64,000 nt of DNA, taken from Labilibaculum filiforme. GTDB taxonomy: Bacteria > Bacteroidota > Bacteroidia > Bacteroidales > Marinifilaceae. The translations under genes and the position numbers were made by a program. Of this stretch, positions 43,501-52,934 are shown piece by piece (the first letter of the stretch is position 1; every line of letters begins with the position of its first letter). The stretch is taken from positions 124,001 through 188,000 of the forward strand of contig NZ_MVDD01000007.1 in assembly GCF_002843315.1 (NCBI RefSeq), given 5' to 3'. The notes under the pieces were generated by a model. The model was given only the letters and a program-made list of their open reading frames with translations. It did not search any database and had not been told where the DNA came from.

Positions 43501-45458
43501 CAAGCGGACTAAATATTGCAACCGGAACTATTATTGATGATGATGACGCACCAATCGCCAAAAACGACAGCTATACGGTTGACGAAGATGCTGTTTTAAG
43601 CGATAATGTAATGACCAATGATTTGGGACTTGGCGATCCTCCTGTTGTGGTAATTTCCAATACCAATCCGGCCAATGGCGTACTAGTTATTAATGCAAAC
43701 GGGAACTTTACTTATACACCAACCAGCAATTTTAATGGGACCGATTCATTTCAGTACACCATACAGGATATTGATGGAGATCAATCTACTGCAACAGTAA
43801 CAATTACCGTTAATTCCATTAATGATTTACCAATTGCCAATAACGATACTTATACTACGCCTGAAGATACACAGCTTAATGCCAACGTAATTACGAATGA
43901 TCAAAACCTATTTGATTTACCGATCTCGATTAGTTTGGTTAGCAATGTTAGTCATGGTACTTTAACTTTAAATACGAATGGAACTTTTTCTTACCTACCC
44001 AACTCCGAATATTTTGGAGTAGATAATTTCACCTATAAACTTACCGATGGTAATAGTGATGCCGTTACCGCCAATGTAAAAATCACTATCACTTTTATAA
44101 ATGATGGAGCACCTGTGGCGGTTAACGACAACACCTCCACCAACGAAGATACTCCAGTAACTATCAATGTACTGGCGAACGATTCGGATATCGATGGAAA
44201 TCAAACTATCGACAAAGCAAGTGTTTTGATTTATTCGGCTCCCACAAACGGAACTTTAACGCAAAACTTTACAACAGGAGAGGTTACCTATACTCCCAAT
44301 ACAGACTATACAGGATCCGATAGTTTTACTTATACCATTAAAGATAACTCGGGTTCGGAATCCAACGAGGCAACTGTTTCGATTACTGTTACCCTGGATA
44401 ACGATCCACCCATCGCTATTTGTAAAAGTGGCGTTACTGTTTATTTAAATGCCAGCGGAAATTACAACCTACTTGCTTCGGAAATCGACAATGGTTCCAA
44501 CGACGATAGCGATGGTGGAACAGTAAGTCTTTCGGTTTTCCCTAACACTTTCGATTGCTCGGATAAAGGAAGTAATTCTGTTACGCTAACAGTTACCGAT
44601 GAAGATAATTCGAGCAGTACCTGTACAACAACTATTACCGTGCTTGATAATAGTAATCCAACCATTAAAACAGCTCAACTCAACATACCGGTCTCCGCCG
44701 GATCGGGAGTTTGCGGAGCCTTAGTTAATTATACTGGTCCTGTTTTCACAGATAATTGTGATGGAGATCAATCGGGGACATTAATTTCAGGATTATCAAG
44801 CGGATCAACCTTTCCAATAGGTAATACAATTGTTACTTACGAATACACCGATGCTTCTGGAAATGGCCCCGTTCAGTCTAGTTTTACAGTTACAGTAGTA
44901 GATGATGTGTCACCAATTCTATCAAATACTGCAAATCGTAACTTATCGCCTAACCATTCGGGCTGTACTTATTTAGTAAGTGGTACAGGCTTCGATTTAA
45001 GTGCGACAGACAATTGTGGTATTCTTAGTATTTCGCACAACTATAATGGTGGAGGAAGTAGCTTAAACGGAAAATCGTTTCCCTTAGGCACAACCAATGT
45101 TTCTTGGACCGCTACCGATGTGAATAGCAATACAAAAACACAAGTTGTTCAGATAATTGTAAATTCAAATTTATCTGCCAACCTTTCAATAGCAGGAGGA
45201 AACTCCAACTGCGAAGATGAAAACTCCGTTTTCAACGCATCTGCATCGGGAGGTAATCCTGCTTATACTTATCAATTCTTTGTAAATGGAGCAGAAGAAA
45301 CAGTAGGAGTATCAGGAAATACATTTACAACCAGCACTTTGGCCGATGGCGATAAAGTTAAAACTCTGATTACAGATTCGAATGCTTGCTCGGACGATAG
45401 TAGTGAAATTATCATGACCATTTATCCGAAGCCAAATCCTAAATTATACCATGAATAA
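40515..45458 (+). CDS. giant adhesin-like surface protein
   Basis: 1647 residues with a Sec signal (LIALFSILFLTIDTTYAQ). Residues about 30-480 resemble the IgGFc-binding N-terminal domain (YIPPMCSFS..., GRDVGFDQLVPTGVVGKEYIL). Then come an Ig-like segment, about four Calx-beta-type repeats (A-VTEG, DDEEFTFTI, IIDDN), about three cadherin-like repeats (NDTYTTPEDTQL, FTYTPNTDYTGSDSFTYTI) and two HYR-like modules with FPIGNTIVTYEYTD and FPLGTTNVSW. Asp/Asn-rich turns suggest calcium binding. It stops with MTIYPKPNPKLYHE in the middle of what looks like another repeat boundary; no T9SS sorting domain is visible. Role in adhesion is inference. Confidence 0.85.
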   Translation: MNKILLSLIALFSILFLTIDTTYAQVDSLHYIPPMCSFSNSSSDVDDHQMVLTTTETTPFTVTIKNNNGTFVKTTSISNSSPKKISLNWPNKGINSQGVIGTGDLNSILDTEGLMVSGSKKFFVSIQNKSGAQGDLLTSKGTTGLGNDFYSGHMFSSSGGYDNYNGHFISAIATENNTNITFNNPRIKFSGKSTNSFTVSLNKGQSIVIGVSVNQLKSQGKNLNHVNGTHVTSNKPIAVSSGSWCASGFPSNSPGRDVGFDQLVPTGVVGKEYILLKGEGVNGGAQYNEKALVVATEDNTKIYIKGNSTAEATLNKGEYFFTDYADFGTNKNLYLHSDKKIFCYQTLSGANKKQTAGFCFIPPLKCTADKEVTIAFANELSSLGVNPILKLVTQTGSQIQLNGVNLQSASDYKKTVPGNIYWETYNIPKSELQKNIYNHGTDWIFKISSTNALNAMLAVESSNVGGGGFFSGFGDIPQVDQSPDIAEQGLCGSNVVLTATGFTSYNWYKDGVIISGQNNSTYQATNPGRYKVTGLSPCGSSTTESFPSSEIRILPCLSVAPATITVTEGTDLNAVFRVELSHIWLASDNVNVTFDYQTNTGTATSGQDYTPKTGSATIPSGSAYVDISVPIINDLLNEDDEEFTFTISNVVEAVESITLGTATIKDDNDPAPKITVSNQTYNEDAGTISFAVSLNTASGKTISTNYSITDNTAVHPADYTAPNYTGTLSFAPSETSKNITFNIIDDNIYEPGTDEYFTLLLNNLVNTTAGNTSANISITDNETPPVITIANASKTEGQNIVFQANLSHPANTAITFNYEIVLSNGSGKAKQQDFVNYSTFSTGTITIPAGQLNVNFPAFVTLDDNANEQAETFLVNFTSASNATFANTSATGTILDNEGNPTLSIANASVTEGEILNFTISVSPVKSTDIVFDYRTVNGTASYPADFNGTGWTSITLPANQTSMTLSINTIQDTEEEGNENFTVEIGNPPFKVDIASGLNIATGTIIDDDDAPIAKNDSYTVDEDAVLSDNVMTNDLGLGDPPVVVISNTNPANGVLVINANGNFTYTPTSNFNGTDSFQYTIQDIDGDQSTATVTITVNSINDLPIANNDTYTTPEDTQLNANVITNDQNLFDLPISISLVSNVSHGTLTLNTNGTFSYLPNSEYFGVDNFTYKLTDGNSDAVTANVKITITFINDGAPVAVNDNTSTNEDTPVTINVLANDSDIDGNQTIDKASVLIYSAPTNGTLTQNFTTGEVTYTPNTDYTGSDSFTYTIKDNSGSESNEATVSITVTLDNDPPIAICKSGVTVYLNASGNYNLLASEIDNGSNDDSDGGTVSLSVFPNTFDCSDKGSNSVTLTVTDEDNSSSTCTTTITVLDNSNPTIKTAQLNIPVSAGSGVCGALVNYTGPVFTDNCDGDQSGTLISGLSSGSTFPIGNTIVTYEYTDASGNGPVQSSFTVTVVDDVSPILSNTANRNLSPNHSGCTYLVSGTGFDLSATDNCGILSISHNYNGGGSSLNGKSFPLGTTNVSWTATDVNSNTKTQVVQIIVNSNLSANLSIAGGNSNCEDENSVFNASASGGNPAYTYQFFVNGAEETVGVSGNTFTTSTLADGDKVKTLITDSNACSDDSSEIIMTIYPKPNPKLYHE

Positions 45459-45517
45459 GGAATGAGAAATCAATAATTCTCGACAAACACATTTCTAGAA
45501 CACCTAATTTTATTAGT

Positions 45518-45685
45518 CCCGAGGCAGGTCTCACCCTCCCATCGGGACTTTTATGCATCCAATCGGCAACTTGGGGCAGTCCATCGGCAACAATTCCCCT
45601 CCAATTAGCAATTTGATGGCTTCCCGAGGCAACAATTGCCCTCCCACCGGCAACAAGTACCAACCCATTGGCAATTTTATCACTC
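45518..45685. repeat. eight tandem 21-bp degenerate repeats
   Basis: Exactly eight units of 21 bases, starting at 45518, 45539, 45560, 45581, 45602, 45623, 45644 and 45665, with loose consensus CCnncGGCAAcaattnccctC on the plus strand. On the minus strand a 92-codon frame (45717-45439) reads each unit as a heptad x-x-x-(I/V)-A-x-G, for example RGIVADG and RAIVASG. Unit length is constant although bases vary. Whether the frame is translated is unknown; there is no clear promoter or ribosome site for it. Confidence 0.75.
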
Positions 45686-45769
45686 CAAGTGACCATATGT
45701 AGCCATCCCGCCTCCATTTCGTGATTTTATTAGCAAAGATGAAAAGCAGTTCATCTTAAAGTTTTCAAT

Positions 45770-45777
45770 TATATTTG
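45770..45777 (+). promoter_or_regulatory. promoter -7 element of the LuxE-like gene
   Basis: TATATTTG fits TAnnTTTG, 32 bases before the start codon. Confidence 0.5.
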
Positions 45778-45809
45778 TGACTTAATTGGCTATTTAAGAT
45801 ATCAAAGTA

Positions 45810-46793
45810 ATGAATTGGGAAGAGGAAATATTTGCCATTGCGAACGAAAATGATTTTGAAAAAACAGCATTTCAAGTTTTTCAATATCAGGCAACGAACA
45901 ATAAGGTTTATAAAGAATATTTGGAGCATTTAAAAATCGATATTTCAACTATTAAAACCATAAGTCAAATTCCATTTCTTCCCATTGATTTTTTTAAATC
46001 ACACAAAGTGATTTCTACCGATAAAGAGGCACAGGCAATTTTCACCAGCAGTGGTACAACAGGAAATTTAACCAGTCGCCACTACGTTCCAAATTTGAAA
46101 ATTTACGAAGCCAGCTTTACAAAAGGATTCGAACAATACTATGGCTCAGTAGATGATTATTGTATTTTGGCTTTACTTCCTTCATATCTCGAAAGAGAAG
46201 GCTCTTCTTTAATTTACATGATGGAGAAACTAATTAAGGACAGTAAGCATGAAAAAAGTGGTTTTTACCTGCACAATCACGAAGAATTAATTGCTACGAT
46301 TGCTGATTTAAAAAAACAGAATCAAAAAATACTTTTATTGGGCGTTAGTTTTGCCTTATTGGATTTAGCAGAGCAACATCAGTTGAATTTAGATGGTGTA
46401 ATTGTAATGGAAACTGGCGGAATGAAAGGGCGAAGAAAAGAAATTACACGTGAGGAACTGCACGCTTTTCTTACCGAGCGATTGGGTGTTGAAAAAATTC
46501 ATTCGGAATATGGAATGACCGAACTCTTATCGCAGGCCTATTCGAAAGGCGACAGTTTGTTTTTTACGCCAAGCTGGATGAAGATATTAATTCGGGATAC
46601 TTACGATCCTTTTTCCTACGAAAAACAAGGCCGAAGCGGAGGAGTTAATGTGATTGATTTGGCCAACATCAATTCCTGTTCTTTTATCGAAACACAAGAT
46701 TTGGGCCGAATTCATGCCGATGGAAGTTTTGAAATTCTGGGTCGCTTCGACCATTCGGATATTAGAGGTTGCAACTTGTTGGTGAATGAATAA
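45810..46793 (+). CDS. LuxE/acyl-protein synthetase-like adenylating enzyme
   Basis: 327 residues. The AMP-loop FTSSGTTGNLTSRHY (about residues 75-89) and the EYGMTELLSQAY segment near 235 identify the adenylate-forming acyl-protein synthetase family that includes LuxE. These enzymes activate a fatty or other acyl group with ATP and pass it to a protein or thiol. No lux genes are near. Homologues are often found with O-antigen or acyl-transfer genes, but the partner is not in this window. Single gene. Confidence 0.8.
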   Translation: MNWEEEIFAIANENDFEKTAFQVFQYQATNNKVYKEYLEHLKIDISTIKTISQIPFLPIDFFKSHKVISTDKEAQAIFTSSGTTGNLTSRHYVPNLKIYEASFTKGFEQYYGSVDDYCILALLPSYLEREGSSLIYMMEKLIKDSKHEKSGFYLHNHEELIATIADLKKQNQKILLLGVSFALLDLAEQHQLNLDGVIVMETGGMKGRRKEITREELHAFLTERLGVEKIHSEYGMTELLSQAYSKGDSLFFTPSWMKILIRDTYDPFSYEKQGRSGGVNVIDLANINSCSFIETQDLGRIHADGSFEILGRFDHSDIRGCNLLVNE

Positions 46794-46824
46794 TACCAAT
46801 TAGTATCTAAAATCGCATAAAAAA

Positions 46825-46871
46825 AACACCAAATAGAGTTTAATGAATGTAAACCGACTCTATTTGATGTT
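46825..46871. terminator. shared terminator of convergent luxE-like and galM genes
   Basis: A 15-bp stem (46825-46839 with 46857-46871, one mismatch) beginning AACACC and ending ATGTT, with A and T runs at either side. It serves both converging transcripts. Confidence 0.8.
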
Positions 46872-46925
46872 TTGAAATTCCCCTACCAAAAGGAACCTAA
46901 CATTGTATTTTAATAAACGTCTTTT

Positions 46926-47936
46926 TTATTTACAGAACTTATAAATACAAGTATGCTTGTATTTCTCACCTGGTTTTAAAGTTGCATTTGGGAAATTAGC
47001 ATAGTTTGGAGAATTTGGGAAAATTTGAGTTTCCATTGCAATACCAGCACAAGCCTCTATCGGAGCTCCATTTTTTCCTTTTTCTGATCCATCGAAATGA
47101 GCACCTGTATAAATCTGAATACCTGGCTGATTGGTGTAAACTTCCATTTTACGTCCTGATACAGGATCTAGAAGAGTACCAACCAATTGAGTTGAACCAT
47201 TGTAATTATCAATTACAAAATTGTGATCGATTCCCTGAATCATATTGATCTGTTCATGATCCGTATCGCAGGCCGATTTTACAGTTTTGGCACTTGTAAA
47301 ATCAAATGGAGTCCCTTTTACAGGAACAATTTCTCCAGATGCAGTTCCTAATTTTGCACAAATTGGAGTGTATCTAGAAGCATTTAACTGCAACTTATGG
47401 TTCACAGCAGAAGCATGACCCGCACCACACAAGTTAAAATAAGCGTGACTGGTTAAATTAATAACCGTAGGTTTTGTTGTTTCTGCTTCGTACTCAATAA
47501 CAAACTGATCGTCTTCGGTAAGTCCATATATTACAGATACCTCTAATTTTCCAGGATACTTTTGCTCCCCATCTGCACTTGTTAAACTTAGCTTGTAAGC
47601 TTGTACAAATTTATCCAAACTAACTGGAGTAACCGTCCAGTTTCTTGAGTTAAAGCCCTCTACACCACCATGTAGATGATTGGTATCGTTATTACAGTCT
47701 AATTGAAATTTTTCTCCATCAATTTCAAATTTACCCCCAACAATTCTGTTGGCATAACGACCACATAATGCTCCAAAATAGCCATCTCCAGCAAGAGTTT
47801 CATCCATGGTATCGTAACCAACTACCACGTCCGCAATATTCCCTTTTGCATCGGGTACTTTAATAGATATAATTTGTCCACCTCTTTCGATAAAGGTGAC
47901 TTCTATGTTTTTATTTTTAAGTGTGTAAGCACGCAT
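46926..47936 (-). CDS. galM: aldose 1-epimerase (mutarotase)
   Basis: 336 residues, cytoplasmic (no signal). It interconverts alpha and beta galactose so that galK can use the sugar. Motifs include GRYANRIVGGKFEIDG, NDTNHLHGGVEGFNSRNW with a catalytic His, and TSHAYFNLCG with the second His; a conserved acidic residue is in QPGIQIYTGAHFDGS. It is the last gene of the gal operon, 37 bases after the permease. Confidence 0.92.
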   Translation of the reverse strand: MRAYTLKNKNIEVTFIERGGQIISIKVPDAKGNIADVVVGYDTMDETLAGDGYFGALCGRYANRIVGGKFEIDGEKFQLDCNNDTNHLHGGVEGFNSRNWTVTPVSLDKFVQAYKLSLTSADGEQKYPGKLEVSVIYGLTEDDQFVIEYEAETTKPTVINLTSHAYFNLCGAGHASAVNHKLQLNASRYTPICAKLGTASGEIVPVKGTPFDFTSAKTVKSACDTDHEQINMIQGIDHNFVIDNYNGSTQLVGTLLDPVSGRKMEVYTNQPGIQIYTGAHFDGSEKGKNGAPIEACAGIAMETQIFPNSPNYANFPNATLKPGEKYKHTCIYKFCK

Positions 47937-47973
47937 TTTATAATCTTTTTTGAATGGATATTCGATATTAAAA

Positions 47974-49224
47974 CTAAGCTACTTGTTTTCTAATTTTTGC
48001 ACCTTTTAATGCAAAGAAAATAATGTATGCATAAAAGAAGAAAAAGAATAGATAAGCAGCACTGTAATTACAAGAAGCTGCATCAATAGTACCATCGGCC
48101 AATAAAGAACCAGTAGAATCAACCACTTTTCCCATAATAAACATCCAAATACCAACAAATACAACACCAGTACAGATAATACCTGAACCAAGTTTAGCTG
48201 CGGCGGCAGGAATATCTTTCATCGAAAGATCGAAAAGAACCGACCACATAATAGATAAGAATAAACCCTGTGCAATTAATGGCCAAATAGAGAAGGAAGA
48301 ACCTCTGGTTAGAAAGAATACACCCAATAAAGCAACACAAATAAAAGAATTAATCAACAGCACTTTTGATGCTTCATATTTCTTTAAAAGACCAGCTCCT
48401 AATAATCTACCCACAAAGAATCCTGCAGGATAAAAACCTAAAATCATTGTTGCATATGCCATTGTTTTCCCCTCAACATTGTACTCTACATAATTTAAGA
48501 AGTAGTTACCAACCCCAACTTCCAGTCCCATATACATTCCAATGGCAAGAAAACCTAAAATTAAATGTGGAAAACTCCATGCACTACGTCCGGCACCTGC
48601 ATCCGAAGCATTTTCTTCTTCGCCTTCGATAGCAGGAAGATGCATAAACACGAGAATTACTGCCGTTAAAATAGAAATACCAGCCAATGCAATAAACATT
48701 ACTTTCGCCATATTTTCATGAACGATAATGTTTCCATCGCTAGATTCGATAATAAATCCACCAATGATTGGAGCCAATACTGCAGCACTTGAATTGATTG
48801 CCATCGCTAAAGTTAAACGAGAAGCCGAAGTTTCAGGAGTACCCAAAGCAATAACATAAGGGTTAGCAGCAACTTGCAATACAACTACTCCAACAGCCGT
48901 AATGAAAAGGCCTGCCAATACCATATTGTAACCTATTCCTAAAGCAGGAATAAAAATAGCACAACCAATACCTGTAATCACCGAACCAATGATAACACTC
49001 ATTTTGTACCCAATCTTTTTCACAACTCCACCAACTGGAATAGATATGATATATGCACTAAAGAAAGCTGCACTAACCAACTGAGCCTGACTTTCAGTGA
49101 TGGAGAACTGTGCTTTCATAAATGGAACCAAAATGTTATTAATCCAGGTTACAAATCCCAAAAGGAAAAGTAGAAAGGACATAATTGCAAAAGGAACTGC
49201 ATAATTCGTTTTTGAATTTCCCAT
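47974..49224 (-). CDS. glucose/galactose-type MFS permease (FHS family)
   Basis: 416 residues with about twelve membrane helices. The N-terminal helix pattern FAIMSFLLFLLGFVTWINNILVPFMK and the AFFSAYIISIPVGGVVKKIGYK loop match the fucose-galactose-glucose:H+ symporter family (FucP/GluP). It brings the sugar across the inner membrane. Position between galK and galM makes galactose the likely substrate. Gaps of about 60 and 37 bases to its neighbours fit one operon. Confidence 0.9.
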   Translation of the reverse strand: MGNSKTNYAVPFAIMSFLLFLLGFVTWINNILVPFMKAQFSITESQAQLVSAAFFSAYIISIPVGGVVKKIGYKMSVIIGSVITGIGCAIFIPALGIGYNMVLAGLFITAVGVVVLQVAANPYVIALGTPETSASRLTLAMAINSSAAVLAPIIGGFIIESSDGNIIVHENMAKVMFIALAGISILTAVILVFMHLPAIEGEEENASDAGAGRSAWSFPHLILGFLAIGMYMGLEVGVGNYFLNYVEYNVEGKTMAYATMILGFYPAGFFVGRLLGAGLLKKYEASKVLLINSFICVALLGVFFLTRGSSFSIWPLIAQGLFLSIMWSVLFDLSMKDIPAAAAKLGSGIICTGVVFVGIWMFIMGKVVDSTGSLLADGTIDAASCNYSAAYLFFFFFYAYIIFFALKGAKIRKQVA

Positions 49225-49285
49225 TATTTTAAGTTTTTGTCTTATTTTATATTCTTAAATAATATTTTTAGCTAACTGCTTCAAT

Positions 49286-50560
49286 CTATAATTCTACTTT
49301 CACTGATCCCTCAGCTCTAATAAATAGTTTATGACAATTACCTTTGCCAAATACTGATTCTAGTGTTGAAATATACTCTTCTAATAAATTGTTAGGAACG
49401 AAGGCTTGAATAGTTCCGGCAAAACCACCACCATGAACGCGCCATGCACCTTTGCCTTTCAATACCTGCTCACTTAAAGCCAATGCAAGCGCTACACTTT
49501 GATATTTTGGCTGACCACCAACAAAAATATTTTGATTGTACATGTACGAGCTAAATCCCGACTCGATGACAAGACCTAAGAATTTTTGAAATTCGTTAGC
49601 CTCTAAAGCTGCAACCTGATCAACTACACGAGCATTATCTCCTTGAAAGTGCATAGAACGAAGAATAGCACGATCGCCAACTTTTTCGCGAATAGTTGGA
49701 ATCCCTTTTACTACATCTTCCATAGAAAGAGGGCGAAGAACTTCCTGACCCAATTCTTTAGCTACTGCTTTCATTTCTCCTGGAAGAGAATTGTATTCAG
49801 CATCCAATCCACCATGACTACCACCTGTATTGGTAATTACCAATGAATATCCTGTTTTAGCAAAATCGAAATCCAAAGCTTTTACGATAGGATTAGCTGG
49901 ATTTTCAAAATCGATAGTAATGAAACCACCCACAGCACAAGCTGTTTGATCCATTAATCCACAAAATTTCTTACAAGCATGCTCCGCTTTCTGACCAATT
50001 TTTGCATTGTCAACTGGATCTAATTTTCCATCGTTAAATAAATGACTAAAAATTGCTCCAATCAACACTTCGAAAGATGCCGAAGAACTTAATCCAGAAC
50101 CTTCGGGCACAGCACCATCAATAACAGCATCGAAACCAGCTACTTTCAAGCCCAAAGCTTTTATATCTGAAGCAATGGAACGCACTAAATTTGTTGGTGT
50201 TACCTGAAATTCAGTAATCTCAAGATTCGATAAATCTACTTCGAATGGAGGAAAACCAACCGAATTAATACGAACTACATTCGTTCCATTCGCTGCAGCA
50301 ACAGCAATATTATCTAAATTAACCGCACCTGCCAATACTCTTCCCAACTGATGATCGGTATGATTACCACCTACTTCGGTACGACCTGGAGAACTAAATA
50401 AACTAGCCTCATCGCTTCCGAAAGCAGTTTGAAAACTTGCCAATTGCTTTGCGTAACGGTCTGCTTGAAATTTTAATACAGCTTCATCGTTTCCGTATAA
50501 GGCAGTAAAGGCTTTGTTATTGCCTCCGTTAATTTTTTCGATTATTGCACTTATTTTCAT
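49286..50560 (-). CDS. galK: galactokinase
   Basis: 424 residues. It phosphorylates galactose to galactose-1-phosphate. The GalK signature PGRTEVGGNHTDHQLGRV is near residue 59, the GHMP ATP loop is PEGSGLSSSASFEVLIGAI, and a GGGFAGTIQAF motif near the C-terminus completes the fold. It is the third gene of the operon, 29 bases after galE. Confidence 0.95.
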   Translation of the reverse strand: MKISAIIEKINGGNNKAFTALYGNDEAVLKFQADRYAKQLASFQTAFGSDEASLFSSPGRTEVGGNHTDHQLGRVLAGAVNLDNIAVAAANGTNVVRINSVGFPPFEVDLSNLEITEFQVTPTNLVRSIASDIKALGLKVAGFDAVIDGAVPEGSGLSSSASFEVLIGAIFSHLFNDGKLDPVDNAKIGQKAEHACKKFCGLMDQTACAVGGFITIDFENPANPIVKALDFDFAKTGYSLVITNTGGSHGGLDAEYNSLPGEMKAVAKELGQEVLRPLSMEDVVKGIPTIREKVGDRAILRSMHFQGDNARVVDQVAALEANEFQKFLGLVIESGFSSYMYNQNIFVGGQPKYQSVALALALSEQVLKGKGAWRVHGGGFAGTIQAFVPNNLLEEYISTLESVFGKGNCHKLFIRAEGSVKVEL

Positions 50561-50589
50561 CTTAGTATATTTTATTTAAATTGAAGTTC

Positions 50590-51624
50590 CTATTTCTTAA
50601 TTGATGCTCGGTAATTGTTCTCCCAATCCCATGCAGACTTGGTCATTTCATCGAGTGTTTTCTCCGCTTTCCAGCCCAAAACAGTATTCCCAATAGTTGT
50701 ATCGGCCCAAATTTTAACGATATCACCTGCTCTTCGTGGAGCCACAACATAGTTCAATTTCTTTCCGGATGTTTTTTCGAATGATTTGATCACTTCGAAT
50801 ACAGAAAAACCGTTACCGGTACCAATATTAAACATCTCGTAAGAAGAAGCATTTTTCCCACCAATCATACGCTCAATAGCAATAATGTGTGCTTTCGCTA
50901 AATCAACAACATGAATGTAATCGCGAATGCAAGATCCATCAGGAGTATCGTAATCATCACCAAATACACTTAATTGATCGCGCAAACCATAAGCCGTTTG
51001 TGTTACAAATGGCATTAAGTTAGCTGGAACTCCAATAGGCAATTCACCAATAAGACCCGATTCATGAGCGCCAATAGGATTAAAATAACGCAAAGCAATT
51101 CCTTTAATTTTAGCTCCAGATGCGATCGTATCTCTCAAAATACTTTCATTCACCTGCTTGGTATATCCATAAGGAGATTCGGCTGGCTTAATCGGAGCAT
51201 TTTCGGTTACAGGCAATTCATCTGGCTGACCATAAACGGTACAAGAAGAGGAGAATACGAAATTTTCAATTTCATACTTTTTCATTCCCTCCAATAAATT
51301 TAGCATGGTCACCAAATTGTTGCGGTAGTAATGCAAAGGAATAGTTACTGATTCACCTACAGCTTTTGCGGCTGCAAAATGAATAATCCCATTCAAATCA
51401 CTATTCTCTGCAAAAAATGCATCTAGCTTAACTTGGTCAAGCAAATCCATTTCATAGAATTTAGGGCGAGTTCCCGTAATTTTTTCGATGCTATCAACAA
51501 CTCTTACTTCAGAGTTCGATAAATTATCAATAATTACAACTTCGTATCCCTTATTTATTAACTCAACAGTTGTATGCGAACCAATATATCCAGTTCCACC
51601 AGTTACTAATATCTTTCCCTTCAT
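50590..51624 (-). CDS. galE: UDP-glucose 4-epimerase
   Basis: 344 residues. It interconverts UDP-galactose and UDP-glucose. The NAD fold begins GGTGYIGSHTTVELI, the catalytic pair is Ser/Thr at FSSSCTVYG and YGYTK (Tyr and Lys), and the substrate loop GLRDQLSVFGDDYDTPDGS is typical. It lies three bases after galT, so the two are tightly coupled. Confidence 0.96.
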   Translation of the reverse strand: MKGKILVTGGTGYIGSHTTVELINKGYEVVIIDNLSNSEVRVVDSIEKITGTRPKFYEMDLLDQVKLDAFFAENSDLNGIIHFAAAKAVGESVTIPLHYYRNNLVTMLNLLEGMKKYEIENFVFSSSCTVYGQPDELPVTENAPIKPAESPYGYTKQVNESILRDTIASGAKIKGIALRYFNPIGAHESGLIGELPIGVPANLMPFVTQTAYGLRDQLSVFGDDYDTPDGSCIRDYIHVVDLAKAHIIAIERMIGGKNASSYEMFNIGTGNGFSVFEVIKSFEKTSGKKLNYVVAPRRAGDIVKIWADTTIGNTVLGWKAEKTLDEMTKSAWDWENNYRASIKK

Positions 51625-51627
51625 GAT

Positions 51628-52674
51628 CTATTTTTGTTTGTAGTGTTTCAAAGGCAAATCTCTTAATCTCTTGGCTGCCCCTTCTGCAGTAATATCTCTT
51701 TGTGGTGTACCCAACATTTCGTATCCAACCATAAATTTCTTAACGCTGGCCGAGCGCAATAATGGTGGAAAAAAATGCATGTGTAAATGCCATTCCGGGT
51801 GCTTTTCTCCATCGGTAGGTGCTTGATGCACTCCTGCTGAATAAGCAAAAGAAACTTCAAATAAGTTATCGTACATTATTGTTAGTTTCTTGTAAATATC
51901 TGCTAAACCAGTTCTTTCCTCATCGCTTAATTCCAACAAGTTCGAAACGGCTCTTTTACTTATAATCATTGTTTCGAATGGCCAAACTGCCCAAAAAGGA
52001 ATCAAAGCAACAAATGAATCATTTTCAGCTAAAATTCTTTCTTTCTTTTCCAATTCACTATTCAAATAATCAAACAACATGGTTTTTCCATGCTTCTCGA
52101 AATATGCTTTCTGAGTTTTAGATTCTTTTGATGTTTCCAAAGGAACCAATCCTGAAGCCCAAATTTGTCCGTGTGGATGTGGATTCGAACAACCCATAAT
52201 AGGACCCTTATTTTCGAATATTTGCACATAACCGATATCTTCGCGATCTCCAAGCTCTTTATATTCTTTGCACCAAAGATCAACTACTTTGCGGATATTT
52301 TCCACTTCCATTTCCGGAACGGTAAGGCTATGATCGGGACTAAAACAAATTACCTTGCAAACTCCCGACTCACTCTCTGCTTTAAATAGTTCTCCATCGG
52401 CATATTCCCCTTTGGGAGTATCTTGTAAAAGTGCACTAAAATCATTCTGAAAAGAGTAAACATCCTTATAGTCGGGATTACTCTCCCCTCCAATGCGCTC
52501 GTTACGAGGGCACAAATAACAATTCGGATCGTGAGAAGGACGAACATCTTCAACAACCTTCTCTACCTGTCCTTGCCAAGGGCGTTTCGATCTATGTGGT
52601 GAAACAAGCACCCATTCTCCTGTTAAAGGATTATATCTGCGATGCGGATTTTCTATGTAATCAAATTTTTCCAT
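51628..52674 (-). CDS. galT: galactose-1-phosphate uridylyltransferase
   Basis: 348 residues. It swaps UMP from UDP-glucose to galactose-1-phosphate. The catalytic histidine triad is in [13 protein letters not shown], and [12 protein letters not shown] supplies zinc/iron ligands. [22 protein letters not shown] in the second half fits the family. It is the first gene of the operon, and the region before it carries a hairpin and a predicted operator. Confidence 0.96.
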   Translation of the reverse strand: MEKFDYIENPHRRYNPLTGEWVLVSPHRSKRPWQGQVEKVVEDVRPSHDPNCYLCPRNERIGGESNPDYKDVYSFQNDFSALLQDTPKGEYADGELFKAESESGVCKVICFSPDHSLTVPEMEVENIRKVVDLWCKEYKELGDREDIGYVQIFENKGPIMGCSNPHPHGQIWASGLVPLETSKESKTQKAYFEKHGKTMLFDYLNSELEKKERILAENDSFVALIPFWAVWPFETMIISKRAVSNLLELSDEERTGLADIYKKLTIMYDNLFEVSFAYSAGVHQAPTDGEKHPEWHLHMHFFPPLLRSASVKKFMVGYEMLGTPQRDITAEGAAKRLRDLPLKHYKQK

Positions 52675-52764
52675 CAGAATAATTTTTTTAAATCTTCAAT
52701 TCGTTTCTCAATCGATTGTATCAAAATCGAATATGCTTTCCAAGTTTTGAAAAAAATTGAATAC

Positions 52765-52833
52765 TGCCGGGCCTAACTCACCCAATTGAACAATTCACTT
52801 TGAGGGGGTAATTGTTCCAAGCGTTGCCCGACA
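52765..52833 (-). promoter_or_regulatory. leader hairpin upstream of galT
   Basis: TGCCGGGC (52765-52772) pairs with GCCCGACA (52826-52833, one mismatch), and inside it TTGAACAATT (52786-52795) pairs with AATTGTTCCAA (52810-52820, one bulge). It lies about 90 bases before the galT start on the transcript side. No T run follows, so it is not a plain terminator. Confidence 0.4.
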
Positions 52834-52934
52834 TTCTTCAACTTATTCATTGTATTTTTCTTTCAGTACCTCCACTTTCCCATTAACGCTATTCAAATTT
52901 TAACCCATATTAATAAATAGCAAGAGTTAATTTC

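Noticed and set aside
41186-44665. Several antisense frames inside the surface-protein gene
   Set aside because: They are shadows of the repetitive coding strand, with no promoter or protein-like features.
45518-45685. CRISPR-like array
   Set aside because: The units are contiguous with no spacers and vary in sequence; no cas gene is present.
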